Positions 1-8,161 are shown, counted from the first letter of the stretch. The stretch is 22,500 bases of DNA from Prorocentrum cordatum (GCA_963575745.1 CAUYUJ010015728.1:1-22500), one strand, 5' to 3'. Program-made: numbers and translations. Notes: generated by a model not told the origin, from the letters alone.

Positions 1-596
1 CAGCGGCCTCTGCATATCAACACGCAGCGGCGCAACTACCTCCCTTCCTTCACTGTTTGGCGTTGCTTGTAGCCCTGGGAGCCTGGTAGGGAAAACCCTC
101 CTCGTACAGCGCAAGCAGTGGACAAGGAAACATTGGATAAGGACTCCAAGGTTTGGAAGCCGGTGGGACACCAATCCTCGACCATGTATATCACCGTTGC
201 CCTCATCTGATCAAAAATCCTCCACGGCCTGAAGCCTCCTAGGCATACTCCTTCACGAAAGCCCCCCACCGTACTCCTCCGCCCCCAGTTGGTTCTGGGC
301 AAAAAAAGTCTTTCGTAATAGGGCTACACAAGCACATGCAATAAATCATCCAGTGGCGCGAAGCGCGTGGCAGCCACGTGCTGATATTGCGCGACGTGCG
401 CATCCCGCGAGATGGATTGCACGAAACATTGCGCACCTGTTCGTTACCCCATGTGCAAAAGAATCCTGAGCGCGAGTCTGACCCCGCTTGCCGAACCCCT
501 CGCCGCCAGGCGGCCCAGAGCACCTGACCCCGCTGGGGCCCATGAGCTCCTCCGCCACCAGGAAACTGTCTCCTGCGACCCCACGGGCCAGCGTCG

Positions 597-785
597 TCGC
601 AGCTGCCCGTTGCGGGGCGCGCGCCGAAGCGGCGTCGCCGCCGTCGTCGACGACGACAACCACGACGTCGTTGTCGCCGCCGTTGTCGCCCGTCGTCGCC
701 ACCATCGCCGACATCTTCGAAATCACCGCCGTCGTCGTCGTCGTTGTCGTATTCGTCATCGTCGTCGTCGTCATCGTCAAGGCAG
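597..785. repeat. CGT/GTC-rich degenerate trinucleotide tract (left arm)
   Basis: Imperfect CGT and GTC triplets run through this segment, with more at 880-905. They give Asp-, Arg- and Val-rich frames in all readings, so the long frames here are by-products of composition. The mirror copy lies at 5001-5189 and 4881-4906. Confidence 0.85.
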
Positions 786-940
786 GAAGTGGGGGAGGAG
801 GAGGAAGAAACCAACGGATAGGGAGGGGTGGTGGTGACCGTCCTCGTGCGGTGCGTCGCCACCGCCTCCACCGACGTCGTCTAGATCGCCGTCGTCGTCG
901 TCGTCGAGGAGAGGAGAGGGAGGACGAGAAGGATGAGATG

Positions 941-1008
941 GGGAGGGCGGGGGGCAGGACTGGAATAGGAGGGGGGGAGGGCGGGGGGCAGGACTGGAAT
1001 AGGAGGGG
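941..1008. repeat. 34-bp tandem duplication present in the left arm only
   Basis: The unit beginning gggagggcggggggcaggac occurs at 941-974 and again at 975-1008. The matching place in the right arm (about 4810-4845) has a single copy. This one event explains the 34-nt difference in arm length. Confidence 0.93.
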
Positions 1009-1027
1009 GCGAGAAGGAGCAGGGGAA

Positions 1028-1103
1028 GCATCATCATCACCATCAGCAGCATCATCATCAACACCAGCATCAACAAGAGCAGCAACAGCAACAGCAGCAC
1101 GAG
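1028..1103. repeat. CAT then CAG/CAA microsatellite (left arm)
   Basis: Runs of CAT/CAC triplets are followed by CAG/CAA triplets. The mirror copy at 4717-4792 reads as TGC/TTG followed by ATG-type triplets. No coding role is suggested: every frame is a homopolymer-like run. Confidence 0.85.
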
Positions 1104-1392
1104 AAGACCGGCTGGCCCGGGGAGTGGGTGGGGGTGAGGGGCGCGCTGGAGCCCGAGACCTGCGCTGCTGAACCCTTCTCGAAACAAGCGCGCAAACGGT
1201 CATGGACGCATTCAGACGCGTTTGCTTCCCCAACCCTCCTGCGTTGGGCGTTTTCGTTCGTCTACTGCACTGTGGTCGCGTCCCTCGTTCCCCCCTCCCC
1301 TTTTTTTGTTGGTAGTTTTTTGTTGTTTCTCTCTTTCTCTCTCGCACTCCTGCATGCTCATAGCTAGTTCAGCATAACCCATCTACCCCCCC

Positions 1393-1579
1393 CCCGCTTA
1401 CTTCGGGGATGGACAGACCCCCCTTTAGCAAAACGTGTTCTAGTGAAAACGACCTGAGGCCCAAACCTGGCGGGCGCAAGCCTGGAAAATAACGGCCACG
1501 GCGCCCGCTCGAGAGCCGAAAACGGACAATTCACTAATCGACGAGTCACTGTTGGGGGTTCTGCCCCCCACCGCTTACT
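1393..1579 (-). mobile_element. MITE-like element, copy A (left-arm mirror)
   Basis: Reverse-complement duplicate of the element at 4241-4427, present because the whole arm is mirrored. It is bounded by the same 9-nt motif (ccgcttact on this strand) at both ends. It is one locus with the right-arm copy, not an independent insertion. Confidence 0.6.
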
Positions 1580-1997
1580 CTCTTAGCCCTGCACCCTGCG
1601 CCCTGCACCGCAGCGGAGCGCACGCCTTGACGCCCGCTGAGAGCACGCCCGGGAGCGCCCGCTGCACGCGGACTTGCGCGCGCCGCTCGGCGCGCCCGCG
1701 CGCCGGCAGCAGCCCGCGCTGGAGCTCGCGGTCGGCGGATGGTGCGCTCCCCTGCAGCAGGGACTCCTCCTCTGCAGCTGCGCCGGGCTCCTTCGAGGCA
1801 GCGTCGAGGATGTGACCCACGGCCGGGTGCCGAAGGGTTCCATCCGGCGAGCGGTGAGTCGCGGACGGATGGCCGAAGAGCTCAGCGTCGAAAGTAATAG
1901 CCTCTCACATGACCTCCCGCCCGTCCCTGTTGCGCCTCCTGAAGCCCAGCTCGAGCACGACCTGCTCGAGCAGCGCGGCGTACCAAGCGACGCGGCC
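1575..1997 (-). pseudogene. Coding-like island with one in-frame TGA (left-arm mirror)
   Basis: Reverse-complement duplicate of 3823-4245, with the same reading frame and the same in-frame TGA (complement of 1905-1907). It should be counted as the same locus. Confidence 0.35.
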
Positions 1998-1998
1998 G

Positions 1999-2050
1999 GT
2001 TCTTTCTTTCTTTCTTTCTTTTTGTTCTCTCTCTCTCTCTCTCTCTCTCC
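1999..2050. repeat. (CTTT)n and (CT)n microsatellite (left arm)
   Basis: CTTT units are followed by CT dinucleotides, ending where the 101-bp tandem repeat starts. Mirrored at 3770-3821 as GA then GAAA. Confidence 0.9.
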
Positions 2051-2310
2051 GAAACTGTAGCCACTTGAGTGACGCCCACGCGGACCGAATGAGACCTCGC
2101 CATCCCTGGGGAGCTGGGATCGGCGAACTGTCGCCACTTTCGAAGGGTGGCCGGAGGCACCAGCGGAGTGACGCCCCACGCAGACCTGAACTAGACCTCG
2201 CCATCCCTGAGGCGGATGCGATCGGCGGAACTGTCGCCACTTTCGAGGGCTGGTGGGGGGGGTCCAGCGGAGTGACCCCCCACGTCAGACCTGAATTAGA
2301 CCTCGTGGAC
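2051..2310 (+). repeat. 101-105-bp tandem repeat, about 2.5 units (left arm)
   Basis: The motif gacctcg recurs at about 2093, 2194 and 2299. Other shared blocks are actgtcgccactttcga and caccagcggagtgacg. The first unit is partial and more diverged. Most of the arm-to-arm indels begin in this repeat. Confidence 0.85.
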
Positions 2311-2473
2311 TCCTGGACATTCGCACGCTCGCCCTGGTGCTGACACGGGGGGGAGGGCCCTCCGCCCCCCCTGGCGCTGGCAGTTCCCTGGGGCGGGCAG
2401 GAGGACGCAGCATCTCTTCGGGCAGGCAAGCAGGGCAACCCGCCCAACGCCCCGTCCTGACGTGCTCCGGGCG

Positions 2474-2905
2474 TGCACCGCGCGAAGCGCGAGGAATCGG
2501 TTGAGGATCTGTCCCCAGAGAGCCCCGCGGCACGGGCCCTGCGGAAACGCCACGGGCGGGCACACAGGGCACTCTGCAGGGGATGGAGGCCCTGGCCGGG
2601 CTTGCCCGCAGACCCGCAAGACGCGGCGGCCGGCCTCGTGGACGAGACGACGGCAGGACGCAAACAACTTCCGATGGAGGTGAATCGAGAGTCTCGGAGA
2701 CCTTGCGGCTCTGGAACATGCATCGGGGATGCGGCCGTTTCACAGCGCGCTCGGGAAGGCTCTGAGAGCGTTCCAGATCGCTCTGGAGCGACGCATTTCC
2801 ATCCTGGGCCTGCCCGAGTCGAGACTGCTCGACCCCGAGCCTTCTCGCGTCGTGGACCCTCAGAGCGGGAAGTTGCGTTGCGACGTGCTGCCTCCCAAGT
2901 GGGGT
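2474..2905 (+). pseudogene. Same partial coding region, frame-broken copy (left arm)
   Basis: Mirror of the minus-strand frame at 2915-3346. In this arm 1-2 nt indels near 2615, 2633, 2726 and 2743 throw the frame back and forth. The coding-like second half is read from about 2740 in one frame and the first half from 2474 in another. Indels of this kind inside a duplicated segment look like uncorrected read errors rather than decay. Confidence 0.35.
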
Positions 2906-2915
2906 CCCGTAAGGG
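2905..2915. other. Spacer at the symmetry centre
   Basis: Eleven bases (tcccgtaaggg) separate the arms. GGGG at 2901-2904 pairs with CCCC at 2916-2919, and pairing then continues without a break outward. A near-zero spacer between kilobase-long, nearly identical arms is typical of fold-back chimeras. It is unstable as natural DNA in most hosts. Confidence 0.9.
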
Positions 2916-3346
2916 CCCCACTTGGGAGGCAGCACGTCGCAACGCAACTTCCCGCTCTGAGGGTCCACGACGCGAGAAGGCTCGGGGTCGAGCAGTCTCG
3001 ACTCGGGCAGGCCCAGGATGGAAATGCGTCGCTCCAGAGCGATCTGGAACGCTCTCAGAGCCTTCCCGAGCGCGCTGAAACGGCCGCATCGCCCGATGCA
3101 TGTTCCAGAGCCGCAAGGTCTCCGAGACTCTCGATTCACCTCCATCGGAAGTTGTTTGCGTCCTGCCGTCGTCTCGTCCACGAGGCCCGGCCGCCGCGTC
3201 TTGCGGTCTGCGGGCAAGCCCGGCCAGGGCCTCCATCCCCTGCAGAGTGCCCTGTGTGCCCGCCCGTGGCGTTTCCGCAGGGCCCGTGCCGCGGGGCTCT
3301 CTGGGGACAGATCCTCAACCGATTCCTCGCGCTTCGCGCGGTGCAC
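2915..3346 (-). CDS. Partial unidentified coding region running into the symmetry centre (right arm)
   Basis: On the minus strand an open frame runs from about 3346 to the centre. Its second half is coding-like: it includes ALGKALRAFQIALERRISIL and then LPESRLLDPEPSRVVDPQSG, with mostly G/C-ending codons and mixed composition. The frame reads CDVLPPKWGP at the centre and then continues into the opposite arm, where it merely translates the complement of itself. The real gene therefore appears cut at the fold. The first half (with HRAKREESVEDLSPES) is less convincing, and no start could be fixed. The family is not recognised. The Leu-rich helix could be DNA- or protein-binding, but that is a guess. 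Confidence 0.35.
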
Positions 3347-3509
3347 GCCCGGAGCACGTCAGGACGGGGCGTTGGGCGGGTTGCCCTGCTTGCCTGCCCG
3401 AAGAGATGCTGCGTCCTCCTGCCCGCCCCAGGGAACTGCCAGCGCCAGGGGGGGGCGGAGGGCCCTCCCCCCCGTGTCAGCACCAGGGCGAGCGTGCGAA
3501 TGTCCAGGA

Positions 3510-3769
3510 GTCCACGAGGTCTAATTCAGGTCTGCGTGGGGGGTCACTCCGCTGGACCCCCCCCACCAGCCCTCGAAAGTGGCGACAGTTCCGCCGATCG
3601 CATCCGCCTCAGGGATGGCGAGGTCTAGTTCAGGTCTGCGTGGGGCGTCACTCCGCTGGTGCCTCCGGCACCCTTCGAAAGTGGCGACAGTTCCGCCGAT
3701 CCCAGCTCCCCAGGGATGGCGAGGTCTCATTTCGGTCCGCGTGGGCGTCACTCAAGTGGCTACAGTTTC
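3510..3769 (-). repeat. 101-105-bp tandem repeat (right arm)
   Basis: Mirror of 2051-2310. Read on the forward strand, the unit contains ggcgaggtctagttcaggtc and cgaaagtggcgacagttccg. The unit length is not a fixed multiple of three and the translated units drift in frame, so a protein repeat is not supported. Confidence 0.85.
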
Positions 3770-3821
3770 GGAGAGAGAGAGAGAGAGAGAGAGAACAAAA
3801 AGAAAGAAAGAAAGAAAGAAC
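3770..3821. repeat. (GA)n and (GAAA)n microsatellite (right arm)
   Basis: Mirror of 1999-2050. It directly precedes the coding-like island at 3823-4245. Confidence 0.9.
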
Positions 3822-3822
3822 C

Positions 3823-4245
3823 GGCCGCGTCGCTTGGTACGCCGCGCTGCTCGAGCAGGTCGTGCTCGAGCTGGGCTTCAGGAGGCGCAACAGGGACGGG
3901 CGGGAGGTCATGTGAGAGGCTATTACTTTCGACGCTGAGCTCTTCGGCCATCCGTCCGCGACTCACCGCTCGCCGGATGGAACCCTTCGGCACCCGGCCG
4001 TGGGTCACATCCTCGACGCTGCCTCGAAGGAGCCCGGCGCAGCTGCAGAGGAGGAGTCCCTGCTGCAGGGGAGCGCACCATCCGCCGACCGCGAGCTCCA
4101 GCGCGGGCTGCTGCCGGCGCGCGGGCGCGCCGAGCGGCGCGCGCAAGTCCGCGTGCAGCGGGCGCTCCCGGGCGTGCTCTCAGCGGGCGTCAAGGCGTGC
4201 GCTCCGCTGCGGTGCAGGGCGCAGGGTGCAGGGCTAAGAGAGTAA
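3823..4245 (+). pseudogene. Coding-like island with one in-frame TGA (right arm)
   Basis: One forward frame is open across 423 nt except for TGA at 3913-3915, and ends at TAA 4243-4245. Nearly every codon ends in C or G. The protein has mixed, helix-like composition: a first part with AWYAALLEQVVLELGF, then after the TGA a part starting EAITFDAELFGHPS, followed by HPAVGHILDAASKEPGAAAE, and a basic, Ala/Arg-rich tail. I do not recognise the family. It could be an exon whose upstream boundary lies near the AG at 3917-3918, which would put the TGA in an intron, or a decayed gene, or a frame broken by a sequencing error. The GAAA microsatellite just upstream and the MITE-like element just downstream bound it. 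The left-arm mirror has the same TGA, which says little because the arms are not independent. Confidence 0.35.
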
Positions 4246-4427
4246 GCGGTGGGGGGCAGAACCCCCAACAGTGACTCGTCGATTAGTGAATTGTCCGTTT
4301 TCGGCTCTCGAGCGGGCGCCGTGGCCGTTATTTTCCAGGCTTGCGCCCGCCAGGTTTGGGCCTCAGGTCGTTTTCACTAGAACACGTTTTGCTAAAGGGG
4401 GGTCTGTCCATCCCCGAAGTAAGCGGG
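4241..4427 (+). mobile_element. MITE-like element, copy A (right arm)
   Basis: About 187 bp including flanks. The core from 4273 to about 4410 aligns almost without gaps with 21418-21554, at an estimated two-thirds identity by eye. Shared blocks include cgtcgatt near the left, cgttttcacta near the right and ctaaaggg before the right end. The right end reads, on the other strand, tcggggatggacagaccccc, and the left end is a degraded form of the same (tggggggcagaaccccc). The direct repeat agtaagcgg flanks it at 4241-4249 and 4419-4427 and is a candidate target site duplication. No transposase is encoded, so it would be non-autonomous. The terminal repeats are worse than in the copy at 21385. Confidence 0.6.
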
Positions 4428-4716
4428 GGGGGGGTAGATGGGTTATGCTGAACTAGCTATGAGCATGCAGGAGTGCGAGAGAGAAAGAGAGAAACAACAA
4501 AAAACTACCAACAAAAAAAGGGGAGGGGGGAACGAGGGACGCGACCACAGTGCAGTAGACGAACGAAAACGCCCAACGCAGGAGGGTTGGGGAAGCAAAC
4601 GCGTCTGAATGCGTCCATGACCGTTTGCGCGCTTGTTTCGAGAAGGGTTCAGCAGCGCAGGTCTCGGGCTCCAGCGCGCCCCTCACCCCCACCCACTCCC
4701 CGGGCCAGCCGGTCTT

Positions 4717-4792
4717 CTCGTGCTGCTGTTGCTGTTGCTGCTCTTGTTGATGCTGGTGTTGATGATGATGCTGCTGATGGTGATGATGATGC
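4717..4792. repeat. TGC/TTG and ATG microsatellite (right arm)
   Basis: Mirror of 1028-1103, with the same triplet composition on the opposite strand. Confidence 0.85.
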
Positions 4793-5000
4793 TTCCCCTG
4801 CTCCTTCTCGCCCCCTCCTATTCCAGTCCTGCCCCCCGCCCTCCCCTTCTCATCCTTCTCGTCCTCCCTCTCCTCTCCTCGACGACGACGACGACGGCGA
4901 TCTAGACGACGTCGGTGGAGGCGGTGGCGACGCACCGCACGAGGACGGTCACCACCACCCCTCCCTATCCGTTGGTTTCTTCCTCCTCCTCCCCCACTTC

Positions 5001-5189
5001 CTGCCTTGACGATGACGACGACGACGATGACGAATACGACAACGACGACGACGACGGCGGTGATTTCGAAGATGTCGGCGATGGTGGCGACGACGGGCGA
5101 CAACGGCGGCGACAACGACGTCGTGGTTGTCGTCGTCGACGACGGCGGCGACGCCGCTTCGGCGCGCGCCCCGCAACGGGCAGCTGCGA
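5001..5189. repeat. GAC-rich degenerate trinucleotide tract (right arm)
   Basis: Mirror of 597-785. It gives poly-Asp and poly-Arg runs in forward frames, which are by-products of the repeat. Confidence 0.85.
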
Positions 5190-5785
5190 CGACGCTGGCC
5201 CGTGGGGTCGCAGGAGACAGTTTCCTGGTGGCGGAGGAGCTCATGGGCCCCAGCGGGGTCAGGTGCTCTGGGCCGCCTGGCGGCGAGGGGTTCGGCAAGC
5301 GGGGTCAGACTCGCGCTCAGGATTCTTTTGCACATGGGGTAACGAACAGGTGCGCAATGTTTCGTGCAATCCATCTCGCGGGATGCGCACGTCGCGCAAT
5401 ATCAGCACGTGGCTGCCACGCGCTTCGCGCCACTGGATGATTTATTGCATGTGCTTGTGTAGCCCTATTACGAAAGACTTTTTTTGCCCAGAACCAACTG
5501 GGGGCGGAGGAGTACGGTGGGGGGCTTTCGTGAAGGAGTATGCCTAGGAGGCTTCAGGCCGTGGAGGATTTTTGATCAGATGAGGGCAACGGTGATATAC
5601 ATGGTCGAGGATTGGTGTCCCACCGGCTTCCAAACCTTGGAGTCCTTATCCAATGTTTCCTTGTCCACTGCTTGCGCTGTACGAGGAGGGTTTTCCCTAC
5701 CAGGCTCCCAGGGCTACAAGCAACGCCAAACAGTGAAGGAAGGGAGGTAGTTGCGCCGCTGCGTGTTGATATGCAGAGGCCGCTG

Positions 5786-6020
5786 TCCTGGCCTGCGGTC
5801 CTCAGGACACGGACGTCGCCATTTGGATCGGCCGGAGCCGTTCCGAGCGGGTACCGCACGAAAAAGACAAGCAACGTTTTCGATCTTGTGTGCAGTAGCC
5901 AGTATCCGAGAGGGGTGAGCCAACAGTAAAGCGTCGTCGAGGCAGAGGAGGGGAGGCGGAGACGGCGCATGGACTTCTATCATACCTCGCGGGCGAGCGA
6001 GTCCCGCTGGCGAGCCGCAG
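5786..6020. other. Unique sequence after the inverted repeat
   Basis: The first sequence in the window without a partner in the left arm. It contains the small palindrome gtcctcaggac near 5797-5807. A minus-strand frame runs across the 5785 border but is rich in Ser, Pro and Arg and has no recognisable domain. I see no gene here. Confidence 0.5.
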
Positions 6021-6203
6021 TTGATGGTTGACGAACAGGAGAAGGTGGAGGAGGAGGAACAAGAGGAAGAGGAAGAGGAGGAGAAGGAGGAGGACGAGAA
6101 GAAGCAGGACCAGGAGCAGGAGCATGAACACCGTGCGGCTGAAGACGGGGATGACGACGACCAGAAGCTCCTGTTTCCAGCTGCGTCAGTTAGCTCGCGA
6201 TGA
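6021..6203 (+). other. GAG-rich purine tract with an acidic open frame
   Basis: About 6040-6125 is a degenerate GAG/GAA/GAC tract. A 60-codon forward frame through it is almost only Glu, Asp, Lys and Gln and ends at TGA 6201-6203. It may be a by-product of the purine tract. The following 450 nt are the opposite (TCC-rich), so this pair could fold into a purine-pyrimidine hairpin or triplex. Confidence 0.5.
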
Positions 6204-6204
6204 T

Positions 6205-6662
6205 CCTGCTCCTCTTCCTGATGCTCCTCCTCCATCCTTTCACACACGCTCCTCCTCCTCCTCCTCCTCCTCCTCCTCCTCATCATCATTCTCCGTCACC
6301 TCTTTCGCTCTTCGTCATCCTCCAGATCCTCTTCAACCTCCTCCGCCTCCCACTCAGTTCCTCCCCCCCCTTCCTCGACGTTTTCTCTTACAATCCGCAT
6401 CCTGCCTTTCATAAGTTGTTCCCCTCTCATTCTAGGTCTGCGTGTTTCACCTCGCCCTCACCATTATTGTCCTCCTCTCTTCTCCTCATCCCTATCCTCC
6501 TCCTCCTCCTCCTCCTCCTCCTCCTCCTCCTCCAACAACCCCCTCCTCCTCCTCCTCCCCCTCCTCCTCCTCCTCCTCCTCCTCCTCCTCTTCCTCCTTC
6601 TCCTCCTCCTCCGCTTCCTCCTCCTCCGCCTCCCTCTCCTCTGCATCCCTCCTTACCTCCGA
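6205..6662. repeat. Long TCC/CTC-rich pyrimidine tract
   Basis: TCC and CTC triplets dominate, with the densest runs at 6248-6283 and 6498-6640. All three forward frames stay open as Pro, Ser or Leu runs, and the minus frames as Gly, Arg or Glu runs. The tract lies on the 5' side of the exon candidate at 6854 and could be intronic. Confidence 0.9.
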
Positions 6663-6853
6663 CCCCTATCCCTGTCATCTTTGTCTCCCCTGTGGCAGGC
6701 AGGTATCCTCAGCTCAGAGAGGGGGAGAGAGAGAGAGAGAGAGAGGAACGCCTTCTTCCTCCCCTCTCCCTGGCCCCCATGACTTCGAGGGCGTGGGGCC
6801 GCTGATGTTCAGCAGAGGTGTTTCCCGCGACCCCGCCCCCTTTTCGTGACCAG

Positions 6854-6925
6854 GTACCTCCGGCTGGCCGACGGCAGGGGCTGGGCCTTCGACTACAAGC
6901 CGGGCGTCGGGCCCATGTGCGCCAG
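6854..6925 (+). CDS. Candidate 72-bp internal exon
   Basis: Between AG at 6852-6853 and a GT donor at 6926-6927 lies a 72-nt exon. It reads, with split codons at both ends, YLRLADGRGWAFDYKPGVGP and then MCA. Almost all codons end in C or G. Both junctions have AG|G, giving matching phase, so the exon could be skipped or inserted without a frame change. The segment LADGRGWAFD resembles a short glycine-tryptophan motif that I recall in dinoflagellate proteins as a small beta-rich repeat; this is from memory. The acceptor follows a C/T-rich stretch. No partner exon was found with confidence; a weaker candidate is the stretch near 7272-7330. Confidence 0.45.
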
Positions 6926-6929
6926 GTAC

Positions 6930-7480
6930 GCGCACTCAGGCCGCGGCACTGCGAGGAAGAGGGCGAGGAGACGGACGAGGAAGGAGGAGGAGGGGCGGAG
7001 AGAAGGGTATCTCGTAGAACGTGGCGCAGAGCGCTCCCTCCACGACCCGGGCCGCCGCCGCGCTGATGCAAAAGCCCGCAGCCTCCCAGGGGGATGGATG
7101 CCCTAGCTGGGCGGCAGGATCGGGATTCCCGAAAAGGACAGCCCATTCCTCGTCCCATCCCTGCTGCTGGCTAAGTAGAGACGGGTGTGGGCGGGGGGGG
7201 GAGGATCACGGGGAGGAGCGGAGCAGAAGGACGAGGAGAGTCTTGGTGTCGGGCGTTCATGTTCCGTCGCAGGGGCGAATCGTTGCGGAGTTCGAGGCCG
7301 CAGGAGGATGGGGGGAGGCAGGCGCGGCTTGGTACGGCCGAGCTGGCAGGCGGTAAAGAGAGGGAGGGACGAAGTGAGTGAGGCAGCGAGGGGGGAAGGA
7401 GAATGGGTGACTATGAGGACGATGCCGCGATCCACTCTAACCCACGCCGCCCTTCTACAATTGTTCAATGCGAATGCAGC
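6930..7480. other. No supported gene
   Basis: G-rich and A/G-rich sequence with several short overlapping frames. One forward reading near 7272-7355 (including GRIVAEFEAAGGW) has some coding flavour and lies between AG and GT dinucleotides, but it is too short to call. Confidence 0.4.
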
Positions 7481-7492
7481 CAGGAACTTTTA

Positions 7493-7556
7493 GATAGCGT
7501 GTCGCTCCGCCAGTTCTGGCGTTCTGGCCCACCTCGCCTCGTCGCGACACGCTATC
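7493..7556. repeat. Short perfect hairpin
   Basis: gatagcgtgtcgc at 7493-7505 is the exact reverse complement of gcgacacgctatc at 7544-7556, with a 38-nt loop. A further near-copy, gcgacacgctaccc, follows at about 7621, and gacacgcgaagc near 7673. It may be a small fold-back repeat. Confidence 0.7.
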
Positions 7557-7983
7557 CACTTCCTTGTCCCCAAATGTCAACGTCCCTGGCTTCTCCGAGC
7601 CTTCCGCCCCGCGGAGCAGAGCGACACGCTACCCGCTCGCATGGCAGAGCATGTCGCCGGGGCCGCCGCCATGACACGCGAAGCAAAAGTTTCGGACCGT
7701 CCTGCTGTCAGCGTGCAAGCCTGTGAGGCGACTACCAAATGAGGATGCTATTCTCCTGTCTCCTGACAGCGTGCCGGCGCGCTGCCGCCTCCCTCGCGTA
7801 CGACGTGTCATCTGCCGTTCTCGATCGGAACCTCCTCGGCCCTGCCCTGCTGCAGCGTGGGCCGCACTTCGGGATCGGCGCTTTTTTCTCCCATGCTTCG
7901 CACCGGCGCTCAGGCCCAAGCGCGGGCCACACATGCGGATCCGATGCGTTCGGCGTCAGTTCCTTTCGGCCTTCCCCCGATCT

Positions 7984-8035
7984 TCCTGCTCCTCCTCCTC
8001 CTCCTCTTCCTCCTCCTCCTCCTCCTCCTCCTCAC

Positions 8036-8111
<76 letters not shown>
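7984..8111. repeat. (CTC)n then (CAT)n compound microsatellite
   Basis: CTC triplets (7984-8033) change to an almost pure run of about 25 CAT triplets (8035-8111). Frames through it are runs of His, Ser or Ile on the + strand and Met or Asp on the other strand, and are not genes. It provides a long pyrimidine-rich stretch just before the spliced-leader-like site. Confidence 0.97.
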
Positions 8112-8113
<2 letters not shown>

Positions 8114-8140
8114 GTTCCTCCTCCTCTTCCTCCTCCTCTC

Positions 8141-8161
8141 CCGCAGCAGTTTTGGCTCAAG
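8141..8161 (+). other. Relic of the dinoflagellate spliced leader
   Basis: The segment ends in ttttggctcaag (8150-8161), identical to the last 12 nt of the conserved dinoflagellate spliced leader. The upstream nine bases ccgcagcag match the leader's ccgtagcca at 6 of 9, for 18 of 21 overall without a gap. It follows a CTC-rich polypyrimidine run and an AG, as a trans-splice acceptor would, and ATG follows at once, although that ATG meets TGA after five codons. Genomic leader relics are known to arise when mature trans-spliced mRNA is copied back into DNA. Confidence 0.6.

Larger units (their letters stand above)
1..2904 (+). repeat. Left arm of a giant inverted repeat
   Basis: This whole segment recurs in reverse complement at 2916-5785. 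Position x pairs with 5786-x for x below about 940, and with about 5820-x for x between about 1010 and 2904. Sequence is the same over 1-935 and about 1010-2085. Differences seen are a 34-bp tandem duplication at 941-1008 that the other arm lacks, one A/T substitution near 939, and 1-2 nt indels near 2089, 2124, 2148, 2285, 2372, 2615, 2633, 2726 and 2743. The arm reaches the first base of the window, so its true outer limit is unknown. Confidence 0.97.
2916..5785 (-). repeat. Right arm of the giant inverted repeat
   Basis: Reverse complement of 1-2904. Matching stops being testable at 5785 because the partner is the first base of the window. The frames in this arm are often more intact than in the left arm: for example, the minus-strand frame through 3346-2915 is uninterrupted here but broken by indels in the left arm. 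The right arm may therefore be the better version of the sequence. Confidence 0.97.

Noticed and set aside
2057-2075. Second spliced-leader relic suggested by gtagcca in ctgtagccacttgag
   Set aside because: Only seven contiguous bases match, the rest does not align, and the segment is part of the 101-bp tandem unit.
1905-3236. A 443-codon minus-strand frame across the palindrome centre
   Set aside because: It runs through the centre and then translates the complement of its own sequence. It is a product of the inverted repeat, not a gene.
2051-3769. A CRISPR-like array from the 101-bp repeats
   Set aside because: Units are contiguous and diverged with no unique spacers of constant length, and the context is eukaryotic.
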